Positions 43,985 to 53,112 of a stretch of 64,000 nucleotides of DNA are shown here, piece by piece. This DNA comes from Gloeomargaritales cyanobacterium VI4D9 (GTDB taxonomy: Bacteria; Cyanobacteriota; Cyanobacteriia; Gloeomargaritales; Gloeomargaritaceae). How positions within the stretch are numbered: the stretch's first letter is position 1; each line of letters opens with the position of its first letter. The notes beneath the pieces are model-generated. The model ran no database searches. It was not told where the DNA came from and saw nothing but the letters and a program-made list of their open reading frames with translations. The position numbers and the translations under genes were made by a program. The stretch lies in the NCBI GenBank assembly GCA_927797885.1, contig OV696605.1:310001-374000 (forward strand), written 5' to 3'.

Positions 43985-46249
43985 ATGGGCAAGTCGTTCA
44001 ATTCGCAAGTGGTGGTGGTTCTCTGTGCCGCCTGGGTGTTGGGTTTGCTGGCGGCGTTGGTTCCCTACCGTTGGGGGGGAATTGCCCTCGGGGGCGTGGC
44101 GCTGGCGGGATTGGCACTGGCGTTGGCGGGATTGGCGTTGCGTCTGCCCCTATTGCGCCGTTGGGGTTTGGTGTGGTGGGTGTGGCTCCTGGCGGGGGTA
44201 ATTGCTCTGCTGGCGGGATTTTATTTTCAATGGCGAACCCCTCAGCCGGGTTCCCAGGATATTAGCCGCAAAGCCCCGGAATTTGATGTGGTGGTGACGG
44301 GCAAGGCGTTGAATTTGCCCCGTTTGAATTCCAGTGGGAAACGGCGGTTTTTCCTGGAGGCGCAACAGATGGAACTGGGGGAGGCTCCCTACACCCGCGC
44401 GGAGCGGGTGACGGGCAAGTTGTATGTGACGGTGGCACCTGACCAGGCGGAGGGTATTACCCCAGGGCGCAAGGTTTCTATTAAGGGGGATGTGTATTTG
44501 CCGGTGACGGCGGCGTTTCAGGGCGGCTTCGATTTTAAGAATTATTTAGCGCAAAACGACGCATTTGCCGGGATGCGGGGGGAGGAGGTTTATTTCACCG
44601 ACCCGACGGGGCAGGGTAGCTGGGGGTTTTGGCGACTGCGGCAAAAAATTGTGGATGTCCACACCCAGGCGTTGGGTGCCTTGCGGGGACCACTGGTGAG
44701 TGCGATGGTGGTGGGGGCACGGGTGGTGGATTTGGATGGGAATTTACGCACCGCCTTTACCCGGGCGGGGTTGGCGCACACCATTGCTGCTTCCGGGTTC
44801 CACGTGTCCCTGTTGTTGGGAACGGTGCTGGCGCTCACGAATCGCTTGGGATTACGAACCCAAATGCTGGCGGGGTTGGGGGCTTTGGGGTTGTTTGTGA
44901 TGCTGGCAGGGTTTGAGGCGGGGGTCGCCCGGGCATCGCTGATGGGGGCGGTGGGGCTGTGGGGGTTGGTGCAAACGGGCGAGGGGGATGTGACGGGGAA
45001 ACGTCAGCCTTTGCATTTACTTCTGCTGGTGGCGGCGGTACTGCTGTTGTATAACCCCAACTGGATTGGCAATTTGGGGTTCCAGTTTAGTTTTTTGGCG
45101 ACTTTGGGATTGATGCTGTTGGCGACACCGATTGCCCAAAGTTTAACGTTTTTACCCCCGGCATTGGCGGAATTGATTGCGGTGCCGACGGCGGCTTATT
45201 TATGGACATTGCCGTTGCAATTGTACAGCTTTGGGTTGATTAATACCTATGCGATTTTGCTGAATGCGGTGGCGGCTCCGTTAATCACGGTGTTGACCCT
45301 GGGGGGGATGGTGACGGCGGTGGTGGGGCTGGTGCTGTTCCCGGCGGGGGTGTGGGCGGCAAAATTGTTAGCCTACCCGCTGGATTTTTTGCTGGCGATT
45401 GTCACCTGGACGAATCAATTGCCCTTCAATTCCCTGGCGGCGGGGAAAATTACCGCAGGGCAGATGGTGCTGGTCTATGTGCTGTTGGGGCTGGTCTGTT
45501 CCGGGTGGGACTGGTGGCGACGGCGCTGGGGGTGGGTGGCACTGTTTGGGGTGGCGATGATTCTGATGCCCCTGCTGTACAATCGCATGACCCAGTTGGA
45601 ATTTACCGTCCTGGATACGGGGCGAATCCCGGTGATGGTCATTGAGAACCGGGGCAAGGTGGGGGTGATCAACGCCGGGGATGAAAAGACGGTGAAATTT
45701 ACGCTCCTGCCGTTTTTGCAACTGCAAGGGGTGAATCAGATTGACCTGGGGGTAGCGATGCCGGGGGTGTCCAACGAGGGCTGGGCAAATCTGAGTGCGG
45801 TATTGCCGGTGCGCCAATTGTATGGGGAATTGCCCGACCCCAAACCCCCGAAAATTACGCCCCAACCCCTGAGTGCCCTCCAGGATGTGGTTCTGGGGCA
45901 GGTGAATCTAACCCTGACCCAAACCCAGCCTTCCCTGCTTCGCATGACCGCTGGCAACGAAAGTTTGGTCTGGTTGCCGGAGAGTAGGTTTGAGCAACAG
46001 GATGCCCTGGTCAAACAGGGGGTACTCCCCGCCCATGTGCTGTGGTGGAGCGGCGGCACCCTGGGCAATCGTTTGCTCCAAACCCTGCGACCCTACGGGG
46101 CGATTGCCTCCAACTTTCGGGTGAAAAAGGGCGACCTGGGGCGGTTGAAACGTTTGCAAATTCCCACCTTTGTCACGGGGCAGGCGGGGGCGGTGCAGTG
46201 GCGACCGGGGCGGGGTTTTTCGGGAGGGCGGCAGGAATCAGCCGGTTGA
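43985..46249 (+). CDS. comEC: ComEC/Rec2 DNA-uptake channel protein
   Basis: 754 residues. An N-terminal helix bundle and OB-like periplasmic domain (DUF4131, about 1-190) precede the competence domain: TRAGLAHTIAASGFHVSLLL, RASLMGAVGLW and NWIGNLGFQFSFLATLGLML. The C-terminal 220 residues align with the metallo-beta-lactamase domain (LEFTVLDTGRIPVMVIENRG), but the HxHxDH zinc motif is not visible, so nuclease activity is doubtful. The protein carries single-stranded DNA across the inner membrane in natural transformation. Its last 12 bases overlap the convergent nuclease gene. Confidence 0.88.
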   Translation: MGKSFNSQVVVVLCAAWVLGLLAALVPYRWGGIALGGVALAGLALALAGLALRLPLLRRWGLVWWVWLLAGVIALLAGFYFQWRTPQPGSQDISRKAPEFDVVVTGKALNLPRLNSSGKRRFFLEAQQMELGEAPYTRAERVTGKLYVTVAPDQAEGITPGRKVSIKGDVYLPVTAAFQGGFDFKNYLAQNDAFAGMRGEEVYFTDPTGQGSWGFWRLRQKIVDVHTQALGALRGPLVSAMVVGARVVDLDGNLRTAFTRAGLAHTIAASGFHVSLLLGTVLALTNRLGLRTQMLAGLGALGLFVMLAGFEAGVARASLMGAVGLWGLVQTGEGDVTGKRQPLHLLLLVAAVLLLYNPNWIGNLGFQFSFLATLGLMLLATPIAQSLTFLPPALAELIAVPTAAYLWTLPLQLYSFGLINTYAILLNAVAAPLITVLTLGGMVTAVVGLVLFPAGVWAAKLLAYPLDFLLAIVTWTNQLPFNSLAAGKITAGQMVLVYVLLGLVCSGWDWWRRRWGWVALFGVAMILMPLLYNRMTQLEFTVLDTGRIPVMVIENRGKVGVINAGDEKTVKFTLLPFLQLQGVNQIDLGVAMPGVSNEGWANLSAVLPVRQLYGELPDPKPPKITPQPLSALQDVVLGQVNLTLTQTQPSLLRMTAGNESLVWLPESRFEQQDALVKQGVLPAHVLWWSGGTLGNRLLQTLRPYGAIASNFRVKKGDLGRLKRLQIPTFVTGQAGAVQWRPGRGFSGGRQESAG

Positions 46250-47668
46250 CCGGGTCGGCAGGGGGGTAGCCTGCTGTTGCCGCATAAAATCCACCAGCCA
46301 GCGGTACAGGTGGTAGGTGGCATAACAATCGTCCCGGTTATACTGTTGCAATGCCTGGAGATAGCTGGGGTCTTGGGTTTGGAGCCATTGGTTGTACCAC
46401 TGGGTACATTGCGCCCCATCCGCCCGGGGATGCTGCCAGCCAAACCCCAACCACCGGGCAATCGCCTTCAGGGTGTAATTTTCCACCGGCAGTACCACCG
46501 AGCGCACCAACCGGGCGTGCAAATCCACACACCGCTGGCGAATCGCCTGGATGCGGGCAGGTACCGTGCCATATTTTTGACCCAACCGTTGAATCGTCTG
46601 GGGTTCAAAGGGGCAAAAGTGATAAATGGGCGCCTGGGGATAGCGCTCCAGCAAGGTTAATAATTCCTGCCAGACCCCCCCCTCCTGATGCACCTGCTCT
46701 GCCACCAGGGAATAAAACCTCTGTTCCTGGGGCGTGACCAACAACACCCCATGCAGATACACGCAGTCCAAATAGGGGTCCGCTTCAATATCAAAAAAAT
46801 AACCGATATTCGCTTGAGGCAAACGGGAAATGGGTGCCACCGACAAGGCTTTCTGTTGGGCAATCGCCTGGGCTTGCCGCACTAATTTATTGCTGGTATT
46901 CACCCCCAAACTGGTGCGGTTGTAAATCAATAAAGGGTCCGCCTGCGCCAGGTCATCAATGCGGTTGAAGCCCAGATTTTGCAATTCCTCATAGCGTTTC
47001 AATGTCACCCCCGGCACCAGGCTTAGGTGATGCTTTTGTTTGGCAACCATACTGCAATAATCCAACCAGGGACAGAGTTGACAGCGACTGCGGCTGATAA
47101 ACACCTCCGGGGCATCCTTTTGTTTGAGGGTGTCCAGACAGGCGGCGAGCATTTGGTGCATCGGCGGTAGCGCTTGTTCCAGATTGACCCGCAAAAACCG
47201 CGGACCCGGCAACGCCAATTCCCCCCACCGGGGCCAGACCCCCTGCAGTTGTGCCAGTAACCAACTGTGAAACGCCGCCACCGCCTGATACTCCGGTTTA
47301 GGGCGTTGTCCCAGGCGAATTTCCAAAGGGCGGTAATGCCAATCCCCCCAGCGGGAAGCACCGGGTTCCCGAATCAGTAAGTCCGGGCGACCGACCAGCA
47401 CGGCGGCGGGCGTGACCACCTGGAGTACCCCCTGGTGAATGGCGGGCACCCCTTGGCGCATCAGGTCTAGGGTGGCTTGGAAGCCGGTATGCCAATCCGG
47501 GGGCTGATACTGGGGACATTGCCCCGGCCAACGGCTGGTAACCTGCTCCCGGTGGCGGGAACGTTCCGGTTGGGGGACAACCCCTTGCCGGTGATCGAGA
47601 AAACTGCGACGGGAACAGCGATGATAGTAAAATAAATGTTCCGTGGTTACCACGGGTTGGGCATTCAT
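46238..47668 (-). CDS. TM0106-type RecB-like nuclease
   Basis: 476 residues. The N-terminal half is a RecB/Cas4-like nuclease: LFYYHRCSRRSFLDH at the start, GRPDLLIRE, and a Cys cluster RCQLCPWLDYCSMV (about 195-208) that with an upstream Cys could hold an iron-sulphur cluster. A helix-hairpin-helix-like part follows (GFNRIDDLA), then a C-terminal RNase H-like exonuclease domain (GYFFDIEADPYLD, CPFEPQTIQRL, YNRDDCYATYHLYRWL). The function is not established. It sits back to back with comEC on the other strand. Confidence 0.82.
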   Translation of the reverse strand: MNAQPVVTTEHLFYYHRCSRRSFLDHRQGVVPQPERSRHREQVTSRWPGQCPQYQPPDWHTGFQATLDLMRQGVPAIHQGVLQVVTPAAVLVGRPDLLIREPGASRWGDWHYRPLEIRLGQRPKPEYQAVAAFHSWLLAQLQGVWPRWGELALPGPRFLRVNLEQALPPMHQMLAACLDTLKQKDAPEVFISRSRCQLCPWLDYCSMVAKQKHHLSLVPGVTLKRYEELQNLGFNRIDDLAQADPLLIYNRTSLGVNTSNKLVRQAQAIAQQKALSVAPISRLPQANIGYFFDIEADPYLDCVYLHGVLLVTPQEQRFYSLVAEQVHQEGGVWQELLTLLERYPQAPIYHFCPFEPQTIQRLGQKYGTVPARIQAIRQRCVDLHARLVRSVVLPVENYTLKAIARWLGFGWQHPRADGAQCTQWYNQWLQTQDPSYLQALQQYNRDDCYATYHLYRWLVDFMRQQQATPLPTRSTG

Positions 47669-47837
47669 GCCTGTCCCCCTATCATAGAGAGAGAGGACGA
47701 TTTTTGCTTCAATAGAAAGAAAGCGTTCTTGATCATACCTCAGCCACCGTTAATTTTGTTCACATTCCCTCTGTACAAACTGTAACATAAGGTCTTGCTA
47801 ATTCGTTTACATTGTTGGACAGGAGTGTCGTCAATCC

Positions 47838-48569
47838 GTGGAAAAGTCCACCCCCGATATTCTGGTTGCCCTGCGTGATTCGCCCCTGTTTGAGGGTTGG
47901 TCAAACACGGCTCTGGAACGGATCAGTCAACGGTTATTTCTAGCCCAGCATGAGCCGGAGAAGCTGTTGATCATGGAGGAGGATGGGGGCGGTACGGTGT
48001 ACTTCATCATCGAGGGCTGGGTGAAAATCCGTACCCACAACCGGGAGGGGCGAGAAATTACCTTAAATATCCTAGGGCCGGGGGAAATTTTTGGGGAAAT
48101 GGCGGCGTTGGCGGCTTCAGCCCGTTCCTGTGATGTCTTGAGCGTCACCCAGGTGCTGTTGGGGAGTTTGTCGGCTCGGGATTTTATGAACGTGGTACAG
48201 ACGGAACCGTTGATGGGTCTGCGGTTGTCCCAACTGATGGCTCGGCGATTGCGGCAGTTGAACCGCCGGTTACGGGTGCGGGAATCGGACAGTGTGGCGC
48301 GGGTGGTGGATGTCCTGCTCTTTCTGGCGGAGGGGCAAGGGCGCACCAGTGCCCAGGGGATTGAAATTCCCAATTTGCCCCATCGGGAGTTGGGCAGTTT
48401 GAGTGGATTGACCCGGGAAACCGTCACCCGTGTCTTACGCAAGTTGGAACAGGAGGGCATCATTGAACGGCTAACGGGAAAAACTGCCCGGCGGGATGAG
48501 GAAGGTAGCAACCCCCGGGGGTTGATCCGGGTGCCGAATTTAGCCCAGTTAGAGGCATTGTTGGGTTAG
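47838..48569 (+). CDS. Crp/Fnr-family transcriptional regulator
   Basis: 243 residues from GTG 47838. The N-terminal sensor has GEIFGEMAALAASARSCDVL in place of the cAMP-binding RSA(S/T) cassette, so cAMP binding is uncertain. The C-terminal winged helix has HRELGSLSGLTRETVTRVLR with the recognition-helix TRETVTR pattern. No Fe-S cysteine cluster is seen. Its target is not known. Its cyanobacterial relatives include SyCRP-like proteins. Confidence 0.85.
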   Translation: MEKSTPDILVALRDSPLFEGWSNTALERISQRLFLAQHEPEKLLIMEEDGGGTVYFIIEGWVKIRTHNREGREITLNILGPGEIFGEMAALAASARSCDVLSVTQVLLGSLSARDFMNVVQTEPLMGLRLSQLMARRLRQLNRRLRVRESDSVARVVDVLLFLAEGQGRTSAQGIEIPNLPHRELGSLSGLTRETVTRVLRKLEQEGIIERLTGKTARRDEEGSNPRGLIRVPNLAQLEALLG

Positions 48570-48768
48570 GGACGGGGCAAAAAAAGGCCGGTACTGGCTC
48601 TGCCACCCCGGCTCTGCGTCTGTCCTCAATCCTCTAATGGTGTTTAGACTGAGGGGGGTTGAGCCAGGTTCAATCCAGGCTAAAGATTTTTCTTGGGCGT
48701 TGCTGAATGACCGTATGGTTCCATGCCCGCAAACTTGGTTTTTCTGAACATGGATGCAACGAACTCAG

Positions 48769-48867
48769 ACGGCAATCCTAAATGAGAATGAAACAGGAGG
48801 TCGCAGGGGCACCGCCCCCGTCCTTGGTTCTGGGAAATTTTTGTTGGTTAATCAAATAGGATTGCTA
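48769..48867 (-). repeat. Family A element, short form
   Basis: About 99 bp, ends CGGCAATCCTAAATGAG and AATAGGATTGCTA with TA after the right end. It borders the IS5 remnant that begins directly downstream. Confidence 0.8.
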
Positions 48868-48925
48868 TAGTAAGAGGACGATAAAAAAGTCATCGGGGAT
48901 AAAGGATATGATGTCAATAAGTTGA

Positions 48926-49045
48926 GGGAACCTCTATAAATGAGAAATTAGCGGTCGCAGGGGGGCACCCCCCGCCCTTGGTTCTGGGAAAGATGGGCAT
49001 TCTGAGGGTGAGATTTTTCGTTGGTTCTAATAAATAGAGGTGCCC
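48926..49045 (-). repeat. Family B element with TTGA duplication
   Basis: 120 bp, ends GGGAACCTCTATAAATG and TAAATAGAGGTGCCC. TTGA (48922-48925 and 49046-49049) is duplicated; removing the element and one TTGA restores the transposase frame (...NKL-IEKIG...), which fixes the boundaries exactly. Confidence 0.95.
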
Positions 49046-49131
49046 TTGATTGAGAAAATAGGGGAACGTAAAGCAGTCATTCCGTCTAAAAAGAATAGAA
49101 AAACACAGCGACATTATGATAAACATTTATA

Positions 49132-49247
49132 TAGCAATCCTAAATGAGAATGGAACAGAGGGTCGTAGGGGCACCGCCCCCGTAAAAGAAGCACCTGCGG
49201 TGTATGGTTCTGAAAAATTTTTGTTTCAAAATCAAGTAGGATTGCTA
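49132..49247 (-). repeat. Family A element with TA duplication
   Basis: 116 bp, ends TAGCAATCCTAAATGAG and GTAGGATTGCTA. TA is duplicated (49130-49131, 49248-49249). Removing the element and one TA restores HLYKERH in the transposase frame, which fixes the boundaries. Confidence 0.95.
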
Positions 49248-49521
49248 TACAAAGAAAGGCATTTAATCGAATGCTTTTTTTCACCAGTTAAAGCAGTACC
49301 GACATCTATTTTCTCGTTTTGATAAATTGGCCAGAAACTTCTTGAGCTTTCTCCACTTGGTCGGTGCCCTCTTCTGGCTTAAATAAAAAATCAACACAAC
49401 CTAGGGCGGGGCAATGCTCTGCGACCCTTAATTTTTAAGTATCAAATTTTTTGTGACAATTCAGGTGTAATTAACACAGTTAATCTAATCCAGAGTTGAG
49501 AAATCTTGTGCCGTTGTCATG

Positions 49522-50733
49522 CTACTTTTTCCCCCGACTGAAGCAACGATAGTAGAGGGAAGTTGCTAACTCTTTCAACGGGAAAAAGATGTAGGTTAAG
49601 GGATTAATCGTGATGATAATGTTACGAAAATCTCGTTTTGCTAGGGCAATAATGCCTTTGGCTACCGATTGGGGCGACATCACGCCGTAGGGATTGAGTT
49701 GGCTCTTAAAAGGACCCAAAACTAACTTACGAATCACACAGACATTATCCAAGCGTTTGAGGGTGATGAGATTGCCGATGAGCCGTTTACTGAGTTCATA
49801 AAGGGGACTTAAAGCGGGGGAAACTTCCGCTTCTGAAGTATTGATCCACAATTCCTTAGTGGCTTTAGCTTCTGCTCCTGTGACCGTATTCATAAATAAT
49901 TCCATGAGTTTCAGCACCGACAACGCATTCACCGATAATGCTGTTTCTATAGCCGCAAAATCCCGCCGACCATACACATTCACCCCATGATTAATAATTA
50001 AAATATCGAGGGTTTCTAACAGGGGTACTAATTCTGATTCTCGCCCGATTCGCCAACTCACCACCCGCATTTCCGACTGCGCTGTGAAGCGTTCTGGATG
50101 GGTGGTTAAAGCCGTCACCTGCGCCCCCGCCCGTTGCAATTCCGCACACAGGGCTTGCCCCAACGCCCCGCCTGCCCCGGTGACCCCCACTTTTTTCCCT
50201 TTCAACGACAACCCCGTACCCAACACCTTGTCCACCAGGGGAAACACGCCGCTGTAATAGGCATTCACATTATCAAAATGATGCCGCCAATGGTAGGTGC
50301 GATTCACCCACCAAGCCGTCGGGGGTTCCCGCAATGGTCCCGGTTGATGGTTGTAATCCGTATCCGCCACCGCCCACACATACCGACGGGTCGCCCCAGC
50401 CAAAAACAAACTGGCATACACCACCCCCACCCAAACCCCCAACGCCCCACTGAGTAATGCAATCGTTAGTAAAACTACCAGTAAAATGATAGATTCTGTA
50501 ATGTCATGGTACAGTTGGGAACGGCGAAAAGCGGCTAGGGAAACCAAGGACAAATCCCGGCGGTAGGCGGCATGATGGCGATTGTGCCAGCGTTCTAAGG
50601 CAGGGATGTGGTGGCACAGGGCATGATAGCTATCCCGCAGGATTTCTGTTAGTACGACCGAACCACAGGCGGTTGCCCCAAAAGTCAGCCAATTCACACC
50701 CGACCCCACGCACGTCGGTACTACTCTAGGCAA
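49522..50733 (-). CDS. Bifunctional sterol desaturase/short-chain dehydrogenase
   Basis: 403 residues. The N-terminal half is a fatty-acid-hydroxylase-type di-iron membrane domain, with His clusters YHALCHH, WHNRHH and TYHWRHHFD and two helices between. The C-terminal half (from about 178) is an SDR: Rossmann start KVGVTGAGGALGQALCAELQ, LIINHGVNVYGRRDF, and YELSKRL as the YxxxK catalytic pair. Such fusions are found in cyanobacteria. The substrate is a lipid or carotenoid-like compound, not defined here. Divergent from the PTPS gene. Confidence 0.85.
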   Translation of the reverse strand: MPRVVPTCVGSGVNWLTFGATACGSVVLTEILRDSYHALCHHIPALERWHNRHHAAYRRDLSLVSLAAFRRSQLYHDITESIILLVVLLTIALLSGALGVWVGVVYASLFLAGATRRYVWAVADTDYNHQPGPLREPPTAWWVNRTYHWRHHFDNVNAYYSGVFPLVDKVLGTGLSLKGKKVGVTGAGGALGQALCAELQRAGAQVTALTTHPERFTAQSEMRVVSWRIGRESELVPLLETLDILIINHGVNVYGRRDFAAIETALSVNALSVLKLMELFMNTVTGAEAKATKELWINTSEAEVSPALSPLYELSKRLIGNLITLKRLDNVCVIRKLVLGPFKSQLNPYGVMSPQSVAKGIIALAKRDFRNIIITINPLTYIFFPLKELATSLYYRCFSRGKK

Positions 50734-50814
50734 TTTGGCGGAGTGAATGCAAGCGCACCCTGGCAGGTTGGGCGGTCAATCGGTACAATCAAAAAGGATT
50801 TGCGAGCTATTGCC

Positions 50815-51681
50815 ATGCGCTGTATCATCAACCGGCGGGCACAGTTTTCAGCCAGCCATTGTTATCACGTTCCCCAGTGGTCGGAGGAGGAAAATTTCCG
50901 GCGGTTTGGCAAAGGGAGCCTGTTTCCCGGTCACGGTCATAATTACGTTTTATACGTGGCAATGGTGGGGGAAATTGATGACTGCGGCATGGTTTTGAAT
51001 CTCTCGGAGGTGAAACACGTGATTCGCCGGGAGGTGACCGATCACCTAGACAACAGTTTTTTGAATCGGGTCTGGCCGGAATTTGCCCAGACATTGCCCA
51101 CGACCGAATTTATTGCCTACGCCATTTGGCACCGCCTGTCCCCCCATTTGCCCCTGGCGTGCATTCAGTTGTATGAACACCCTCAACTCTGGGCTGAATA
51201 CCAAGGAGATGCTATGAATGCCTATTTAACGGTTGGAACCCATTTCAGTGCCGCCCACCGGCTCGCCCGCACAGATTTTTCGGAGACGGAAAACTACGCT
51301 ACCTATGGCAAATGCGCCCGACCCCACGGCCACGGGCATAACTACCATTTGGAGGTGACGGTGCGGGGGGAAATTGACCCGGTGACGGGGATGCTGGTGG
51401 ATTTGGTTGCCCTGCAAGGGGTGGTGGAACGGGAGGTGGTCGAGCCTTTAGACCATACCTTTTTGAACAAGGACATTCCCTACTTTTTGGAGGTGGTGCC
51501 GACGGCGGAGCATATTGCCCTGTACATTATCCAGATATTGCAGGAGCCGGTGCGCCGGTTGGGAGCCGAACTGCATAAGGTGAAGTTGGTGGAAAGCCCT
51601 AACAATTCCTGCGAAATTTATGCAGACGATGTATTAACAGCAAGCCCAATTACTCCATTAGCGGTGGCGGCCAGCCGATGA
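50815..51681 (+). CDS. Tandem 6-pyruvoyl/6-carboxy-tetrahydropterin synthase-like protein
   Basis: 288 residues from ATG 50815 (MRCIINRRAQFSASHCYHVP). It contains two PTPS folds. The first (about 1-135) has FSASHCYHV and LFPGHGHNYVLYVAM. The second (about 140-288) has FSAAHRLA, CARPHGHGHNYHLEVTV and DHTFLNKDI. Each supplies a three-His zinc site (HxxxH-type His plus HGHNY). The family makes tetrahydropterins or 7-deazaguanine precursors. The tandem fusion is unusual against the normal 120-150 residues. The stop overlaps the gun4 start (ATGA). Confidence 0.85.
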   Translation: MRCIINRRAQFSASHCYHVPQWSEEENFRRFGKGSLFPGHGHNYVLYVAMVGEIDDCGMVLNLSEVKHVIRREVTDHLDNSFLNRVWPEFAQTLPTTEFIAYAIWHRLSPHLPLACIQLYEHPQLWAEYQGDAMNAYLTVGTHFSAAHRLARTDFSETENYATYGKCARPHGHGHNYHLEVTVRGEIDPVTGMLVDLVALQGVVEREVVEPLDHTFLNKDIPYFLEVVPTAEHIALYIIQILQEPVRRLGAELHKVKLVESPNNSCEIYADDVLTASPITPLAVAASR

Positions 51682-52367
51682 GGAATGTGGCTGATTTCTC
51701 TGCCCTGGAATCCCTACCGCCCAAACAACAATGGCTCTGGCTCACGGAATGGCTCCAGGGGGGAGTCCAGCCAGGGCGGGAATTGCTCGACTATTTGCAG
51801 AAACGGGCGCAGTCCCCGCAATTTCCCCAGGTGTTGGACGGGCGAATCTACGAATTGCTCTGGCGGTCGGAGGTGCCGGAGTTAACAACCTTAGCTAGGG
51901 AGCTATTTCCCCAGGGCGTTGTACCGCTATTATCAGAACAATCTCAGGACTATACGCCTTTACTCATTCATATATTGTCAGAACAGTGGCAGGCGGCGGA
52001 TCAATGGACACGTCAGCAGTTGTGCCGGTTGGTGGGGGCAGAAAGCCGGGGTTGGCTGTACTTTAGCGAGGTGCAGAGCATCCCGGCACTGGATTTGCAA
52101 ACGATTGATAATCTCTGGCGGGTGCATTCCCTGGGGCAGTTTGGGTTTCGGGTGCAACGGCGGATTTGGCTGGGGTGCGGGCGGAATTGGGAGAAATTTT
52201 GGCGGGCGATTGGCTGGTATGTGGATGGCACCTGGCCTCGGTATCCCCAGGGGTTCACCTGGAATGTGAGTGCTCCGGCGGGGCATTTACCGCTATCGGA
52301 TCAAAAGCGGGGGGTGCGGGTGCTGGAGGCTTTGCTATTACATCCGGCGTGGGAAACGGGGAATTAA
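51678..52367 (+). CDS. GUN4 domain protein
   Basis: 229 residues. The N-terminal helical part (about 1-80) is followed by the GUN4 core: LCRLVGAESRGWLYFSEVQS, IPALDLQTIDNLWRVHSLGQ and FGFRVQRRIWL. GUN4 binds protoporphyrin and Mg-protoporphyrin and stimulates Mg-chelatase in chlorophyll synthesis. Several GUN4-domain paralogues exist in cyanobacteria, so I leave the symbol open. It overlaps the PTPS stop by four bases. Confidence 0.87.
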   Translation: MRNVADFSALESLPPKQQWLWLTEWLQGGVQPGRELLDYLQKRAQSPQFPQVLDGRIYELLWRSEVPELTTLARELFPQGVVPLLSEQSQDYTPLLIHILSEQWQAADQWTRQQLCRLVGAESRGWLYFSEVQSIPALDLQTIDNLWRVHSLGQFGFRVQRRIWLGCGRNWEKFWRAIGWYVDGTWPRYPQGFTWNVSAPAGHLPLSDQKRGVRVLEALLLHPAWETGN

Positions 52368-52420
52368 CAGGGTGATGTTTCCATTTCACTAAAACCTTGC
52401 TTTTGTTATACTCAAATATA

Positions 52421-52517
52421 TTGCAATCCTACTTGATTAGTGAACAGCAATTCGCCAGAACCAAACACGGGGGCCGTGCCCCTGCGACCCCTGTTCTATT
52501 CTCATTTAGGATTGCTA
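52421..52517 (+). repeat. Family A element, short form
   Basis: 97 bp, ends TTGCAATCCTACTTG and TTTAGGATTGCTA, TA at 52419-52420 and 52518-52519. It lies immediately upstream of the AT-rich gene at 52541. Confidence 0.87.
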
Positions 52518-52540
52518 TAGTGTAACAAAAACAAAAAATC

Positions 52541-53080
52541 ATGGATGAATCAATTTTAATAACCGTTCGACAAGTCGTAACTGAACTACTGAACAGTAGA
52601 AGTTGTATCAAGTATAGCGATGTGAAAGAACATCCTCAAGTAAAAAATTTGCAAATCGGAGATAATCTCCTTCGTAATACTATCTATAAACTTGTAGAAG
52701 AAAATTTTATCACTCAAGTTCAGAAGGGTTCTGGACGAAGACCGGCTCTGTATTCTAGATCAAATCAAAACCAGGAATTGAATGCAATCGTCCATATGGC
52801 TAATGTTGATGTCAGAACTGAAGATGAGGATTCTAGTGCCACCATTGAAAATAACAATCATTTGAAAATCTTGAGGTATTATGGTTTGAAAATGGCTGAA
52901 ATAGAACATGAAGAACAAGAAATTAATCAAAAAATGAAAGAATTAAAATATCAAAAACAGATTCTTCAAGAAAAAAGGATTAATCTTTATAAGGATTATA
53001 TGTCTGAACTAAAAAAAACTATAGTACCTTCTAAAATCATAGAAAAGGAAGAAGATACAGATAATAGCAGTTTAGACTAA
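52541..53080 (+). CDS. AT-rich accessory protein: winged-helix-like N-terminus and coiled coil
   Basis: 179 residues, not recognised as a known family. Residues 1-75 look like a winged-helix DNA-binding fold (LRNTIYKLVEENFITQVQKG, then SGRRPALYSR as wing). Residues 115-160 are a long charged helix (EIEHEEQEINQKMKELKYQK). The composition is far more AT-rich than gun4 upstream, and an A element separates the two. It is convergent with the two minus-strand genes that follow. A phage or plasmid control protein is possible. Confidence 0.6.
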   Translation: MDESILITVRQVVTELLNSRSCIKYSDVKEHPQVKNLQIGDNLLRNTIYKLVEENFITQVQKGSGRRPALYSRSNQNQELNAIVHMANVDVRTEDEDSSATIENNNHLKILRYYGLKMAEIEHEEQEINQKMKELKYQKQILQEKRINLYKDYMSELKKTIVPSKIIEKEEDTDNSSLD

Positions 53081-53112
53081 TTGTTAGATTATTTATCGTA
53101 ATCTGGTGATTT

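Larger units (their letters stand above)
48868..49386 (+). pseudogene. IS5-family transposase remnant 2, split by two MITEs
   Basis: Splicing out a family B element (48926-49045 plus one TTGA) and a family A element (49132-49247 plus one TA) gives one frame: VIGDKGYDVNKLIEKIGERK, AVIPSKKNRKTQRHYDKHLY, KERHLIECFFSPVK. After a one-base shift it continues KQYRHLFSRFDKLARNFLSF and LHLVGALFWLK, stop at 49384-49386. GDKGYD holds a catalytic Asp and HLIECFF the catalytic Glu of the DDE triad. The N-terminal half is missing. Confidence 0.88.

Noticed and set aside
48640-48720. tRNA-like GGTTCAATCC downstream of the Crp/Fnr gene
   Set aside because: No acceptor, D or anticodon stems can be formed; at most a weak terminator hairpin.
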